A stretch of DNA of 64,000 nucleotides. It comes from Rhodococcoides kyotonense (GTDB lineage Bacteria; Actinomycetota; Actinomycetes; Mycobacteriales; Mycobacteriaceae). Each line of letters starts with the position of its first letter. The first letter of the stretch is position 1. Positions 9,140 through 17,023 of this stretch are shown one piece after another. A model generated the notes under the pieces. The model had not been told where the DNA came from and ran no database searches. It saw only the letters and a program-made list of their open reading frames with translations. Made by a program: the position numbers and the translations under genes. The stretch spans positions 497,552 to 561,551 of the forward strand of contig NZ_LVHI01000012.1 in the NCBI RefSeq assembly GCF_001645385.1, in the 5' to 3' direction.

Positions 9140-9194
9140 AAGGTAGGGGGAGACGGTGGACGGTTACCCCCAGCTCGGTGAACGGAAGATGAAC
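9140..9194 (-). promoter_or_regulatory. PHO-box-like direct repeats and promoter of pstSCAB
   Basis: On the minus strand, 11-base units GTTCATCTTCC and GTTCACCGAGC are contiguous (9194-9173); a third, weaker unit beginning GTCCACC lies one unit further on. A -10-like TACCTT follows at 9145-9140. This is the same 11-base periodicity as at phoU (4093-4125) and resembles actinobacterial phosphate boxes. No good -35 is seen, consistent with activator dependence. Confidence 0.62.
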
Positions 9195-9215
9195 AGCTGG
9201 GCCGAATGTCCGGTT

Positions 9216-10133
9216 CTACCCGCGTGCGTAAGCCGCGTCGACGTGAAATCGGTCGAAACCGAGGCGCTCGTAGGTGTGCACGGCCGCCGCGTTGTCCGCT
9301 TCGACGTACAGCAGCACGTCCTCGAGCTGACGGTTCTCGAGATAGTGCAGTCCGGCGAGCGTCAGGACGCGTCCGAGACCACGACCCTGCGCGGCGGGGT
9401 CGATCCCGACGACGTAGACCTCGCCGATCTCGGCCTCGTCACCCTCGGCAGGATGGACCTTGGTCCAGTGGAATCCGAGGAGGGTGTCGGTACCTTCCTC
9501 GAACGCGAGAAACACGCCCGCCGGATCGAACCACGACTCGTCACGGCGCTCGGCGATGTCCTTGTCGGTCCAGCCACCTTGTTCGGGGTGCCACGAGAAC
9601 GCCGCATTGTTGACGCGAAGGAGCTCCGCGTCGTCCTGATGGCCGCGATAGGTTCGCAGCGAAACCCCTTCGGGCACAACGACATCGGGCAATTCCGGCG
9701 CGGCGAGCGGGCGACGCATCTGCAGCAGCTCCCTCGCCACCTCGAGCCCGAGGTGCGACGCAACGGCGCGCGCGGGCGCCAGATTGCCGTGCGCCCAGAC
9801 CCGTGCGTCGTCGCCACCTTCGGTGAGGGCACGTTCGACGAGCATGCGACCGATCCCCCGACCTCGGAACGTCGGGTCGACGACGACCTCCGCCATCGCG
9901 GGCGCATTCTCGTTCGACGGGACGACACCCGCGTAGCCGACGACCGTCGCTCCGTCCGTCGCGACGAGGTGGACGGAATCGCCGTCGGCCGTGACGGCCT
10001 TGACCGCCTGCTCCGAGATCGGAGCGGTGCCGTCGGCCACCGTTGCGCGGGAGACGATCGCGAGGATGTCCTCGGCCATGGCCTCTGTGATCGACGCGAA
10101 CTCGGCCTTGGCGATGTCGAACGACACAGTCAT
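9216..10133 (-). CDS. mshD: mycothiol synthase MshD
   Basis: Acetyltransferase that performs the last step of mycothiol synthesis, acetylating the cysteinyl amine of Cys-GlcN-Ins; mycothiol is the main low-molecular-weight thiol of actinomycetes. The 305-residue protein has two GNAT domains: an N-terminal one (about 1-140, with [21 protein letters not shown]) and a catalytic C-terminal one (about 150-305, with [25 protein letters not shown], the acetyl-CoA pyrophosphate-binding R/Q-x-x-G-x-G/A). It starts 5 bases after glnR, so the two are co-transcribed, the same pairing as Rv0818-Rv0819. Confidence 0.95.
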   Translation of the reverse strand: MTVSFDIAKAEFASITEAMAEDILAIVSRATVADGTAPISEQAVKAVTADGDSVHLVATDGATVVGYAGVVPSNENAPAMAEVVVDPTFRGRGIGRMLVERALTEGGDDARVWAHGNLAPARAVASHLGLEVARELLQMRRPLAAPELPDVVVPEGVSLRTYRGHQDDAELLRVNNAAFSWHPEQGGWTDKDIAERRDESWFDPAGVFLAFEEGTDTLLGFHWTKVHPAEGDEAEIGEVYVVGIDPAAQGRGLGRVLTLAGLHYLENRQLEDVLLYVEADNAAAVHTYERLGFDRFHVDAAYARG

Positions 10134-10138
10134 GTTCT

Positions 10139-10906
10139 CTACGCAGTACTTCCGTTGGTGGAGCTGAATTCGATGTCGTCACCGTCGGCGAAATCGTCGC
10201 CGGTGGTGTCGGCGTCCGGCGCGACCGGCCCGCCTTTCCTGCTCGGCCGGACGGCCTTGTATCCCACGTTCCGGACGGTCCCGATGAGCGACTCGTACTC
10301 GCTACCGAGTTTGGCGCGGAGGCGTCGCACATGCACGTCGACGGTTCGGGTGCCGCCGAAGAAGTCGTAGCCCCAGACCTCCTGCAGCAGCTGCGCGCGC
10401 GTGAAGACGCGACCCGCATGTTGCGCGAGGTACTTGAGCAGCTCGAACTCCTTGTACGTGAGATCGAGCGGACGCCCGCGCAGGCGGGCGGTGTAGGTGC
10501 CCTCGTCGATGACGAGCTCGCCGAGGGTGATCTTGCCCGACGCTTCCGGGCTCGCGACGCCACCGGATCGACCGGCCAGCAGCCGGAGCCGGGCGTCGAG
10601 TTCCGCCGGTCCCGTACCGGGGAGCAGGATGTCGTCGAGACCCCATTCCGAGTTGACCGCGACGAGGCCGCCTTCGGTCAGCACCGCGACGACCGGGATC
10701 GCGGAGCCGGTGCTGCCGAGCAGCCTGCACAGCCCGCGCGCCGCCGCGAGATCGGTCCGCGCGTCGACGACCGCGATGTCCGCCGAGCCTGCCTCGAGAA
10801 GCGACGACACCTCGGTGGGGGCGGGCCGCACGTGATGCGCCAGGAGCGCGAGCGACGGTAGAACAGCCTCCGGATTGGGATCGGAGGTCAGAAGCAGAAG
10901 CTCCAC
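10139..10906 (-). CDS. glnR: GlnR-type OmpR-family nitrogen regulator
   Basis: Transcription regulator of nitrogen assimilation in actinomycetes. The 255-residue protein has an atypical receiver (about 1-115; [18 protein letters not shown]) and a C-terminal winged helix (about 130-225; [26 protein letters not shown]... and [14 protein letters not shown]), followed by an acidic tail. The sequence from residue 1 closely follows mycobacterial GlnR (Rv0818). The start is GTG at 10906, with GGAGG six bases upstream; the longer frame to 10945 lacks conservation. The gene heads a two-gene operon with mshD. GlnR proteins are reported to work without classical receiver phosphorylation (family knowledge). 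Confidence 0.92.
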   Translation of the reverse strand: MELLLLTSDPNPEAVLPSLALLAHHVRPAPTEVSSLLEAGSADIAVVDARTDLAAARGLCRLLGSTGSAIPVVAVLTEGGLVAVNSEWGLDDILLPGTGPAELDARLRLLAGRSGGVASPEASGKITLGELVIDEGTYTARLRGRPLDLTYKEFELLKYLAQHAGRVFTRAQLLQEVWGYDFFGGTRTVDVHVRRLRAKLGSEYESLIGTVRNVGYKAVRPSRKGGPVAPDADTTGDDFADGDDIEFSSTNGSTA

Positions 10907-11072
10907 ACCGCCTCCATTCTTGCCGCTGTCGTGCCGAGATCGCATCGAGTCGACGTGTCAGGTCACCAGCTCACCCAAGACGGAGTGAGCTGCTTGTTCA
11001 GGGGTTCAGACTAGCGTGCCCGCGGCTACCTCCGTTCGACGCACCGACCGATTCGTCGGTCACAATGGTCGA

Positions 11073-11852
11073 ATGCGGAAACTCATCATCGGTCTCGTGA
11101 GCCTCGTGGCGCTCGCCCTCGTCGTCGACTTCGGGGTGGCCGCCTATTCGGAGTATCGAGTCTCGCGTGCCATCCGCCAGGGCGGCGACCTGCCGTCGGA
11201 TCCACAGGTGACCGTGCACGGATTCCCGTTCCTGACGCAGGCCGTCGACGGCCACTATCGAAACGTCGAGATCAGGGCACAGGACGTACCGAACGACTAC
11301 GTGCGCGCGACGACCATCGAGGCGAACCTGCGCGGCGTCTCGATTCCGCTGTCGAACCTGGTCGACGGCTCGGTCCGCACGGTCCCCGTCGACGAACTGG
11401 ACGGGCGGGTCCGCATCGAGGCGACCGACCTCGGCCGGTTCCTGGGCATCGTCGACCTGCAGGTATCCGCTCCCCCGGCCGACAAGTCGGATGGAACGGG
11501 CGGTTCGGGCGGCTCCGGCATGACGACCAACGGCGGTGTCGTTCTGACCGGCACCGTGCCCGTCGGGCCGATCGAGACGGAGGTCAGCGTCCAGGCGGAC
11601 CTGATCCTCGACGGCGACAGCGTCGACATCGTCGCGAGCGACTTCTACTTCGGACCCGAAGGCAGCGCCGACTTCTCCATCCCCGATGTCGTCAAGCCGG
11701 CCGTGCTCGGTCTCTTCACCAAGACCATCGATCGCCAGACTCTTCCGTTCGGAGTGCTGCCGACCGACGTGTACGCCGAAGGCTCGCAGATCGTCATCGA
11801 GGGCACCGCGAAGAACACGACGATCGACCTCGACCAGATCGACGCACCATGA
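11073..11852 (+). CDS. DUF2993 lipid-binding protein, LmeA-like
   Basis: Exported or membrane-anchored DUF2993 protein; the mycobacterial homologue LmeA (Rv0817c) is a periplasmic phosphatidylinositol-binding protein that supports lipomannan maturation. The 259-residue product starts with a hydrophobic segment (LIIGLVSLVALALVVDFGVAAY, an uncleaved anchor or signal), then a beta-rich body with repeated strands of TULIP-like character and a Gly/Ser-rich linker around residue 145. ATG at 11073 was chosen over an upstream start at 11016 because it directly precedes the signal. The last four bases overlap the thioredoxin gene (ATGA), implying translational coupling. Confidence 0.85.
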   Translation: MRKLIIGLVSLVALALVVDFGVAAYSEYRVSRAIRQGGDLPSDPQVTVHGFPFLTQAVDGHYRNVEIRAQDVPNDYVRATTIEANLRGVSIPLSNLVDGSVRTVPVDELDGRVRIEATDLGRFLGIVDLQVSAPPADKSDGTGGSGGSGMTTNGGVVLTGTVPVGPIETEVSVQADLILDGDSVDIVASDFYFGPEGSADFSIPDVVKPAVLGLFTKTIDRQTLPFGVLPTDVYAEGSQIVIEGTAKNTTIDLDQIDAP

Positions 11853-12265
11853 CGGGAATCACAGTCCTCGTCATCGCGGTGATCGCTGCGGTGTCGCTCG
11901 GACTGGCGATTCGCCACCGATCCGGACGCGTGATCGACACGTCCGGCGCCACCGTCCCTCAGGAGCTGCACACTCTCCTCGAGAGCGCCGGTGCCAGGCC
12001 GGGCGCACCGACGGTCCTGCACTTCTCCGCCGAGTGGTGCGGGCCGTGCGCCGCGGTGCGCCGCGTCGTCGGGCAAGTTCTCGCGGACACGGACGGGCCG
12101 GTGGATCTCGAGGTCGATATCGACGACCATCCCGAGCTCGCGCGAGAGCTCGGGGTGCTGTCGCTGCCGACGACGTTCGTGCTGGATCGCGAACTGGCGC
12201 AACGCGCCCGCATTCCCGGCGTCCCGACGGCGGCATCGCTGCGATCCGCCCTGCTCGACCTGTAG
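11849..12265 (+). CDS. thiX: membrane-anchored thioredoxin-like protein
   Basis: Thiol-disulfide oxidoreductase of the thioredoxin fold. The 138-residue protein has an N-terminal hydrophobic anchor (about 4-20), a short linker and a thioredoxin domain with active site WCGPC (Cys64 and Cys67) and the cis-Pro motif LPTTFV. The start overlaps the stop of the lmeA-like gene by four bases. The gene lies immediately upstream of the cysteine-controlled sulfur operon, as in M. tuberculosis (Rv0816c next to cysA2), though it ends before the poly-Cys leader and so lies outside that control. Confidence 0.9.
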   Translation: MTGITVLVIAVIAAVSLGLAIRHRSGRVIDTSGATVPQELHTLLESAGARPGAPTVLHFSAEWCGPCAAVRRVVGQVLADTDGPVDLEVDIDDHPELARELGVLSLPTTFVLDRELAQRARIPGVPTAASLRSALLDL

Positions 12266-12288
12266 TTTCGACCGGTCGCGTTCTCCGC

Positions 12289-12294
12289 TAGAAT
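12289..12294 (+). promoter_or_regulatory. -10 element of the poly-Cys leader transcript
   Basis: TAGAAT, eight bases before the GTG of the leader peptide, so transcription should begin at or next to that codon. It lies 24 bases after the thioredoxin stop. Confidence 0.7.
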
Positions 12295-12302
12295 CCTCTC
12301 CT

Positions 12303-12389
12303 GTGTCCCACCGCCAGGAGCTGTTGCTCACCAGTCGACGCACGGTAGATCTGTGCCGACTGGGCGGTTGTTGCTGTCGCTGCCGCTGA
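12303..12389 (+). CDS. leaderless poly-cysteine leader peptide (cysteine attenuator)
   Basis: A 28-codon open frame, GTG at 12303 to TGA at 12387-12389, whose C-terminal half reads LCRLGGCCCRCR: Cys at residues 18, 23, 24, 25 and 27. The GTG sits eight bases after TAGAAT with no room for a ribosome binding site, so it is read from a leaderless mRNA. In mycobacteria, leaderless poly-Cys sORFs at the same position, in front of DUF4395-cysA2-sseC, have been shown to control the operon by cysteine-responsive attenuation. Position, start mode and composition all agree here. A GC-rich hairpin (GGGCGCC...GGCGCCC-like, about 12403-12420) follows the stop. Low Cys-tRNA should stall ribosomes at the Cys run and change expression of 12512-14173. 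Confidence 0.9.
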   Translation: MSHRQELLLTSRRTVDLCRLGGCCCRCR

Positions 12390-12511
12390 TCGTCCGAACC
12401 CTGGGGCGCCGTCGCGCCCTGGCCCGAAGTTCGAGATGACCACTGCGAACCGTCGTTCGCGGGTCCTGCAGATCGTCCGTTTGTCAACGAACGCTGGAGC
12501 ACGCACACACC

Positions 12512-12979
12512 ATGTCTTCCGATATCCGTTCCACCGTCGACCAGGTCGACGTTCGTGGTCCACGGTTCGCCGCCTGGATCACCACGGTGGTTCTCGCCGC
12601 TGTCCTCGTCCTGTCCACCGTCGACGTGACGGTCGCTGCGATCCTGCTCGCAGCGCAAGCCGTCGTCTTCGCGATCGGGGCCGCTGTCGGTCCGCGCCGT
12701 AGTCCGTACGGCCGCGTGTTCGCCGCTGCGATCGCGCCACGCCTCTCACCCACCACCGAGCGCGAGCCCGTTGCGCCGCTGAAGTTCGCACAGCTCGTCG
12801 GCTTCGTCTTCGCAGCCGTCGGCGTCGTCGGCTTCGTTGCCGGCGTGCCCGTACTCGGCACCGTCGCAACCGGATTCGCTCTCGTCGCCGCCTTGTTGAA
12901 CGCGGCGTTCGCGATCTGCCTCGGCTGTCAGATCTACCCCTTCGTGGCACGACTGCGGACACAATCCTCCAGTGCCTGA
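12512..12979 (+). CDS. DUF4395 membrane protein
   Basis: Integral membrane protein of 155 residues with four predicted helices in two pairs (about 20-65 and 90-140). The conserved DUF4395 end CLGCQIYP, with a C-x-x-C pair at the end of the last helix, is present; it suggests a thiol or persulfide role, which fits its invariable place before the rhodanese gene, but the function is not established. It is the first gene after the poly-Cys leader, and a TGGAG lies 11 bases before the ATG. Co-transcription with cysA2 (50 bases downstream) is likely. Confidence 0.85.
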   Translation: MSSDIRSTVDQVDVRGPRFAAWITTVVLAAVLVLSTVDVTVAAILLAAQAVVFAIGAAVGPRRSPYGRVFAAAIAPRLSPTTEREPVAPLKFAQLVGFVFAAVGVVGFVAGVPVLGTVATGFALVAALLNAAFAICLGCQIYPFVARLRTQSSSA

Positions 12980-13028
12980 CCGCTCGACCCCCCACCGACC
13001 GAAGTAAAGAAAGATCGAAAGGAAACCC

Positions 13029-13865
13029 ATGGCTCGCTCCGACGTCCTGGTCTCTGCCGACTGGGCCGAGCAGAACCTGAACGCCCCGAAGACCGTCTTC
13101 GTCGAGGTCGACGAAGACGCAAGCGCCTACGACGGCGGTCACATCGAGGGCGCAGTGAAGCTCGACTGGCGCAAGGACCTCCAGGATGCCGTTCGCCGCG
13201 ACTTCCTGAACCAGGACCAGTTCTCCGACCTGCTGTCGGCCAAGGGCATCTCGAACGACGACACCGTCGTTCTGTACGGCGGCAACAACAACTGGTTCGC
13301 CGCCTACGCCTACTGGTACTTCAAGCTGTACGGCCACAAGGACGTCAAGCTGATCGACGGCGGTCGCAAGAAGTGGGAACTCGACGGTCGTCCCCTGTCG
13401 AAGGACGTCGTCACCCGCGAGACCACGCAGTACCGCGCCGAGGCTCCCGACCTGTCGATCCGCGCATTCCGCGACGAGGTCATCGACGCCATCGGTAACA
13501 AGAACCTCGTCGACGTGCGTTCGCCCGACGAGTTCTCCGGCAAGATCCTCGCTCCCGCACACCTTCCGCAGGAGCAGGCGCAGCAGCGTGGACACGTCCC
13601 CGGCGCCATCAACATCCCGTGGAGCACCACCGCGAACGAGGACGGCACCTTCAAGGACGACGACGCCCTCGAAGCCCTCTACAAGGAAAAGGGCTACGAC
13701 GAGGACAAGGCGACCATCGCCTACTGCCGCATCGGCGAGCGTTCGAGCCACACCTGGTTCGTGCTCAAGGAGCTGCTAGGAAAGTCGGACGTCAAGAACT
13801 ACGACGGAAGCTGGGTCGAATACGGCTCGCTCGTCGGAGCACCCATCGAGTTGGAGGTTCACTGA
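13029..13865 (+). CDS. cysA2: thiosulfate sulfurtransferase (rhodanese) CysA2/SseA type
   Basis: Moves sulfane sulfur from thiosulfate to thiol acceptors. The 278-residue protein has two rhodanese domains: an inactive N-terminal one (about 1-145) and a catalytic C-terminal one (about 160-275) with active-site loop CRIGERSSH, nucleophile Cys233. AAAGGAAA stands before the ATG at 13029. The sequence matches the abundant mycobacterial CysA2/CysA3 proteins (Rv0815c). It sits between the DUF4395 gene and sseC and is expected to be under cysteine-leader control. Confidence 0.94.
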   Translation: MARSDVLVSADWAEQNLNAPKTVFVEVDEDASAYDGGHIEGAVKLDWRKDLQDAVRRDFLNQDQFSDLLSAKGISNDDTVVLYGGNNNWFAAYAYWYFKLYGHKDVKLIDGGRKKWELDGRPLSKDVVTRETTQYRAEAPDLSIRAFRDEVIDAIGNKNLVDVRSPDEFSGKILAPAHLPQEQAQQRGHVPGAINIPWSTTANEDGTFKDDDALEALYKEKGYDEDKATIAYCRIGERSSHTWFVLKELLGKSDVKNYDGSWVEYGSLVGAPIELEVH

Positions 13866-13867
13866 TC

Positions 13868-14173
13868 ATGTGTGGAGCACCCGTACAGGGCCAGACCATT
13901 CCCGCAGGCGTCGACGTCGAGAAGGAGACGGTCATCACCGGCCGCGTTCTCGCGTCCGACGGTGAGCCCGTCGGCGGCGCGTTCGTGCGTCTGCTCGACG
14001 GCACCGGAGAGTTCACGGCCGAGGTCGTGGCATCCGGAACCGGCGACTTCCGCTTCTTCGCGGCTCCCGGCAACTGGACGCTGCGCGCGCTGTCCTCGTC
14101 CGGCAACGGACAGGCAGACATCGCCCCCGAGAGCGCAGGCATCCACTCGGCGAACGTGACCGTCGGAGTCTGA
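13868..14173 (+). CDS. sseC: DUF1416 protein, SseC-like
   Basis: Small (101-residue) conserved actinobacterial protein that always follows a CysA2-type sulfurtransferase. It begins MCGAPVQGQ and is predicted as an all-beta, transthyretin-like fold (VITGRVLASDGEPVGGAFVRLLD; GNWTLRALS). The N-terminal MCG puts a Cys at position 2, which might carry sulfur, but no reaction is established. The ATG at 13868 is two bases after the cysA2 stop, so translation is coupled. A strong terminator follows at 14186. Confidence 0.9.
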   Translation: MCGAPVQGQTIPAGVDVEKETVITGRVLASDGEPVGGAFVRLLDGTGEFTAEVVASGTGDFRFFAAPGNWTLRALSSSGNGQADIAPESAGIHSANVTVGV

Positions 14174-14185
14174 TCCTCGAAACAT

Positions 14186-14224
14186 CAAAAGCCCCACACC
14201 TTCTCGAAAGGTGTGGGGCTTTTG
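14186..14224. terminator. bidirectional terminator between sseC and the exported hydrolase gene
   Basis: Perfect 17-bp stem around a 5-base loop (CTCGA). The stem starts CAAAAGCCCCACACC, giving a T-run on either strand, as expected for intrinsic termination of both converging units. Confidence 0.92.
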
Positions 14225-14237
14225 CGGCTTCGCCGCC

Positions 14238-15710
14238 CTACTCCGGGGTCCGGGCGTTCTGCGGCGGGAAGACGCCCTCCGGTACGACGACGCCGAGCGA
14301 ATCGAGAAACGCTCCGAGATCGCTGTCCCGGGTGACCGTGCCGGGCTCGGGAACGAGCGCGGGCATGGGCGCGGGCGCGGGCACGGGGTTTGCCTCCGGT
14401 CGGGGTTCGGGGGCTGCATCGGCCGGTGCGGCGCTCTCCGCTGCCTTCCGATCCCGCTCGGTCTTCGCCAGATCCGTCACCCACGCGACGATCTTCTCGC
14501 TCTCCCACTCGCGTCCGTCGTTCGGATTGTTGTTCCAGTAGAGGAGGTGCTGGAGGAAGCCGATGAAGATGTACGGCTCGACGACGACGTCGACGATTCC
14601 CTTGTTGTTCTCGACGAGGCCTTCACCTTCTGCCCGCAGCTTGTTCCTGACCGTCTCGACTCCGGGCCCCATGGCCCAATTCAGGTCCGCGAGAAGCTGA
14701 TCCGGGCTGAGCGCGTCGACGGCAGCGCCTTCGTCGACACGGTAGGTCTGGTCGGACACCTTCAGCAGAACTTCGAGCAGTGTCTCGTCGGATTCGAGCC
14801 AGTTCTTGTTCGTGGCGATGTCGATGATGGCCCTGGTCGCGATGTTCGCGACCGTGCGTCCGAAGTCCGCGACGGTCTGGACGGGGTTCAGGACGGTGAA
14901 CCGCATCTGGCCGAGCACTCCGAGAGCGAGATTCAACGCCAGGATGTTGTCCGGGGCGTCGCATGCGAGGTCGTACGGACGGCACGACCATGTCACCTTG
15001 TCCCGAAGAGCGCCGTAGTCCCTCGGCGCCTGCGCCTGGAAGCCGCCACCGGACGGGCCGGGTTCGTCGAAGTTGGGCGCGCCCGCAGGACGGTACGGCG
15101 CGCCGATCATCACGACGCCTGCGATGTCGTCGCCGGTCACCGACGCGTTCGAATCACGGTGTCCGAGTTCGACGGCCACCCGTTCGACGACCTCGCCGCC
15201 GACGCTGTAGCCGAGGAGCACGAACTTCGTCGCGTCGCCGCACTTGGTCTTGTACTCGTCGAGCAGGCGGTTGGTCGACGCCACCCCGTCGGCGACGGAC
15301 TGCTGGTACGTCTCGACGTCGTTCAGCACCCCGAGCCCGTACGTCGACGGGTACGGCACGTAGAGCCAGCCCACGCTGCCGGGACTTCCCGCATTGACCT
15401 GGCCGACAGGGAGTGTGACGTTTCCCACCCAGTTCGACGCCACCGATCGGGGCTCCTCGTTGAGCGGATCACGGTCGGAGTCCGAGTCCGTGGCGCCGGA
15501 CACCGCGAGCATCAGCACGTCCGGGCAGTCCTGCGCGTAGTTGTTCGGGTCGATGTTCGGTTCGTCCGAGGAACCGGTGCCGGACGAACCGCTGTCGGCC
15601 GAACCCGAGTCCGGAGCAGCCGAAACTGCTGGTGGGGCCACTAGAAGCACAACCGCGGCAAGTGCCACGGACGCAGACAGCAACGAGCCTGCACGCAATC
15701 GGCGACGCAT
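14238..15710 (-). CDS. exported cutinase-like alpha/beta hydrolase
   Basis: Secreted serine hydrolase, probably a lipase or esterase. Residues 1-30 form a Sec signal peptide (RRRLRAGSLLSASVALAAVV, cleavage near AVSA). The mature N-terminus is Ser/Gly/Asp-rich, then an alpha/beta hydrolase core follows: CPDVLMLAVSGATDS (oxyanion strand) and nucleophile elbow GYSVGGEV. The C-terminal 60 residues are Pro/Ala-rich (PEPRPEANPVPAPAP), a likely wall-spanning or disordered tail. I chose ATG at 15710 because it opens the signal peptide; the frame extends to 15878 without features. At 490 residues it is larger than simple cutinases and resembles PE-PPE/cutinase-like proteins of mycolata. Substrate unknown. 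Confidence 0.75.
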   Translation of the reverse strand: MRRRLRAGSLLSASVALAAVVLLVAPPAVSAAPDSGSADSGSSGTGSSDEPNIDPNNYAQDCPDVLMLAVSGATDSDSDRDPLNEEPRSVASNWVGNVTLPVGQVNAGSPGSVGWLYVPYPSTYGLGVLNDVETYQQSVADGVASTNRLLDEYKTKCGDATKFVLLGYSVGGEVVERVAVELGHRDSNASVTGDDIAGVVMIGAPYRPAGAPNFDEPGPSGGGFQAQAPRDYGALRDKVTWSCRPYDLACDAPDNILALNLALGVLGQMRFTVLNPVQTVADFGRTVANIATRAIIDIATNKNWLESDETLLEVLLKVSDQTYRVDEGAAVDALSPDQLLADLNWAMGPGVETVRNKLRAEGEGLVENNKGIVDVVVEPYIFIGFLQHLLYWNNNPNDGREWESEKIVAWVTDLAKTERDRKAAESAAPADAAPEPRPEANPVPAPAPMPALVPEPGTVTRDSDLGAFLDSLGVVVPEGVFPPQNARTPE

Positions 15711-15942
15711 GGATTCAGGTCCTTCCCCAGAATTCGAAACACTCGAACACACCAGTAGCGCCGGGCATTTCACACCCCGGGCCCGACGCCACGAGGGAAA
15801 GGTACCGTGCCGAACGAGATTACGAGCTAATCGAGGGCCAACCGATAAACCGCGTGGCCGATCGTTGGGAAAAGACACTATTGCGTGTGTCCGCGCGGGA
15901 CCGCTCTGCGACCGAGAAGAACCCTGGGTCTAAACTGGCGTC

Positions 15943-16041
15943 GTGGTCATCTTCTTCGAGGTCCTCCTGGCGCTCGCCGCAGTCGCCATCATCGCGTTCT
16001 CGCTGTACGTCGTCTACCGCTTGGTCACCGACGAATCGTGA
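15943..16041 (+). CDS. 32-residue single-pass membrane peptide, coupled to the FABP-like gene
   Basis: Open frame of 32 codons from GTG at 15943. The peptide begins [20 protein letters not shown], one hydrophobic helix of about 22 residues, and ends with a short polar tail (TDES). A -10-like TAAACT (15931-15936) is six bases upstream, so the mRNA is probably leaderless from this GTG. Its stop overlaps the GTG of the next gene (GTGA), so the two are translationally coupled. I do not recognise a named family. It could be a small membrane partner of the FABP-like protein, or a coupling leader. Confidence 0.6.
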   Translation: MVIFFEVLLALAAVAIIAFSLYVVYRLVTDES

Positions 16042-16712
16042 GTGATCGCGCCGCCGACCAGCCGGACGAGACTCGGTCGGGCAACGAGGCGATCGCCGAG
16101 GCAGCCGAGAAGTTCGCGTCGACGTCGACGCGCAACATCCCGACGCTGCCCGATCTGCCGCACCCGGACGACACCGCCAACCTACGGTTGGGCCCGGATC
16201 TGAACCCTGCGCTGCTCGCGCTGCTCCCGCTCGTCGGTGTGTGGCGCGGCGAGGGCGAGGGCCGCGATCCGGAATCCGGCGTCGAGTACGCGTTCGGTCA
16301 GCAGATCGTCGTCTCGCACGACGGTGGCCCGTACCTGGGGTGGGAATCACGCTCCTGGCGACTCGACTCCGACGGCAACTACGCCCATCCCGACCTTCGT
16401 GAGGCCGGATTCTGGCGCGTGAGCGGCGGCGACGGCGTCAAGGGCAGCGAGAACGAGGAAGTTCTGGAACTGCTGCTGACGCACAGCACCGGCGTCGTCG
16501 AGCTGTACTACGGCCACGCACTCAACCAGTCGTCGTGGGAACTGGCCACCGATGTGGTCATTCGCTCGACGTCCGGCGCACTCGTCGGCGGCGCCAAGCG
16601 TCTGTACGGCATCGTCGAGGGTGCAGATCTCGCCTACGTCGAAGAGCGCATCGGCGCCGACGGCGAACTCACGCCGCGCCTCTCCGCTCGCCTCTCCCGT
16701 TACATCGGCTGA
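16038..16712 (+). CDS. FABP-like / nitrobindin-family protein (Rv0813c type)
   Basis: Beta-barrel protein of the DUF1794/THAP4-like family. The 224 residues have an Asp/Glu-rich N-terminal stretch of about 50 residues and then the ten-stranded barrel, beginning with the family hallmark GVWRGEGEG and strands such as YLGWESRSW and [19 protein letters not shown]. The C-terminal end ([15 protein letters not shown]) lacks the His that binds heme in true nitrobindins, so a ligand-binding role like that proposed for Rv0813c is more likely than heme chemistry. The start is the GTG at 16038, overlapping the stop of the 32-residue ORF. Confidence 0.85.
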   Translation: MSDRAADQPDETRSGNEAIAEAAEKFASTSTRNIPTLPDLPHPDDTANLRLGPDLNPALLALLPLVGVWRGEGEGRDPESGVEYAFGQQIVVSHDGGPYLGWESRSWRLDSDGNYAHPDLREAGFWRVSGGDGVKGSENEEVLELLLTHSTGVVELYYGHALNQSSWELATDVVIRSTSGALVGGAKRLYGIVEGADLAYVEERIGADGELTPRLSARLSRYIG

Positions 16713-16725
16713 CTTCGTACGACAC

Positions 16726-16769
16726 TGCCGCGCGTTCACACCGAAAATGTCGGTTGTGAGCGCGCGGCA
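16726..16769. terminator. palindrome after the FABP-like gene
   Basis: Inverted repeat with arms TGCCGCGCG-TCACA and TGTGA-CGCGCGGCA and an extra inner CCGA/TCGG pair around AAATG. It stands 14 bases after the stop and resembles the dispersed palindromes at other convergent ends in this window. Confidence 0.75.
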
Positions 16770-16799
16770 ATGTTGTATGTCGGCCTTCGAAACGGAACA

Positions 16800-16984
16800 G
16801 CCCCCGAGCCGTACCTGCTGGTGCAGGTCCCGGTCGGACGGACCGGGGGCTCGGGGGCCGGGTAACTGCCGTGGATTCGCTCGCCGCGTGCGCGGGGGTG
16901 AATCCGTCAGCGACAGCGGCTAGCTGGCAGCCACCTCACGCGTCCTAGAGTTCTTCAACTTCAGACCACCTCCTCTCTCGTGTA
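16800..16984 (-). ncRNA. candidate structured small RNA downstream of cydC
   Basis: The 312-base gap between the FABP-like gene and cydC holds a compact, highly structured element. A stem of 10 bp (16801-16810 with 16848-16857) encloses two perfect hairpins, 16813-16828 (ACCTGC/GCAGGT) and 16829-16847 (CCCGGTC/GACCGGG), a three-way junction with only two unpaired bases. A second hairpin (16873-16905, GGATTC/GAATCC) lies inside a CTGCC/GGCAG pair (16866-16870 with 16926-16930). On the minus strand a promoter (TTGCCG, 17 bases, TACTTT) starts transcription near 16984, and a near-consensus ribosome binding site follows. No gene lies downstream on that strand, so an independent RNA of about 185 bases is the simplest reading. 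It matches no family I can name. Confidence 0.45.
16920..16958 (-). CDS. possible 12-codon ORF with strong ribosome binding site
   Basis: TTG at 16958 opens LKNSRTREVAAS and a TAG stop. The ribosome binding site GAGAGGAGGTGG is close to a full complement of the 16S rRNA 3' end, with AGGAGG at 16974-16969, ten bases before the TTG. Such a strong site before so short a frame suggests a leader peptide or small protein within the candidate RNA above, or ribosome loading for another purpose. I do not recognise the peptide. Confidence 0.35.
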   Translation of the reverse strand: MKNSRTREVAAS

Positions 16985-16990
16985 CTCAAC

Positions 16991-17019
16991 AAAGTACGCG
17001 GAGATTCGTTGCTCGGCAA
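16991..17019 (-). promoter_or_regulatory. promoter of the candidate small RNA
   Basis: Minus-strand -35 TTGCCG (17019-17014), exact 17-base spacer, -10 TACTTT (16996-16991). It lies immediately after the cydC stop at 17024. Confidence 0.55.
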
Positions 17020-17023
17020 AGGA

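Noticed and set aside
16861-16990. Possible c-di-AMP (ydaO) or cobalamin riboswitch on the + strand, because of GTGAATCCGTCAGC
   Set aside because: That short match is all there is: the flanking core motifs of either riboswitch are missing, and no + strand gene follows. The element is kept only as an unnamed structured RNA candidate.
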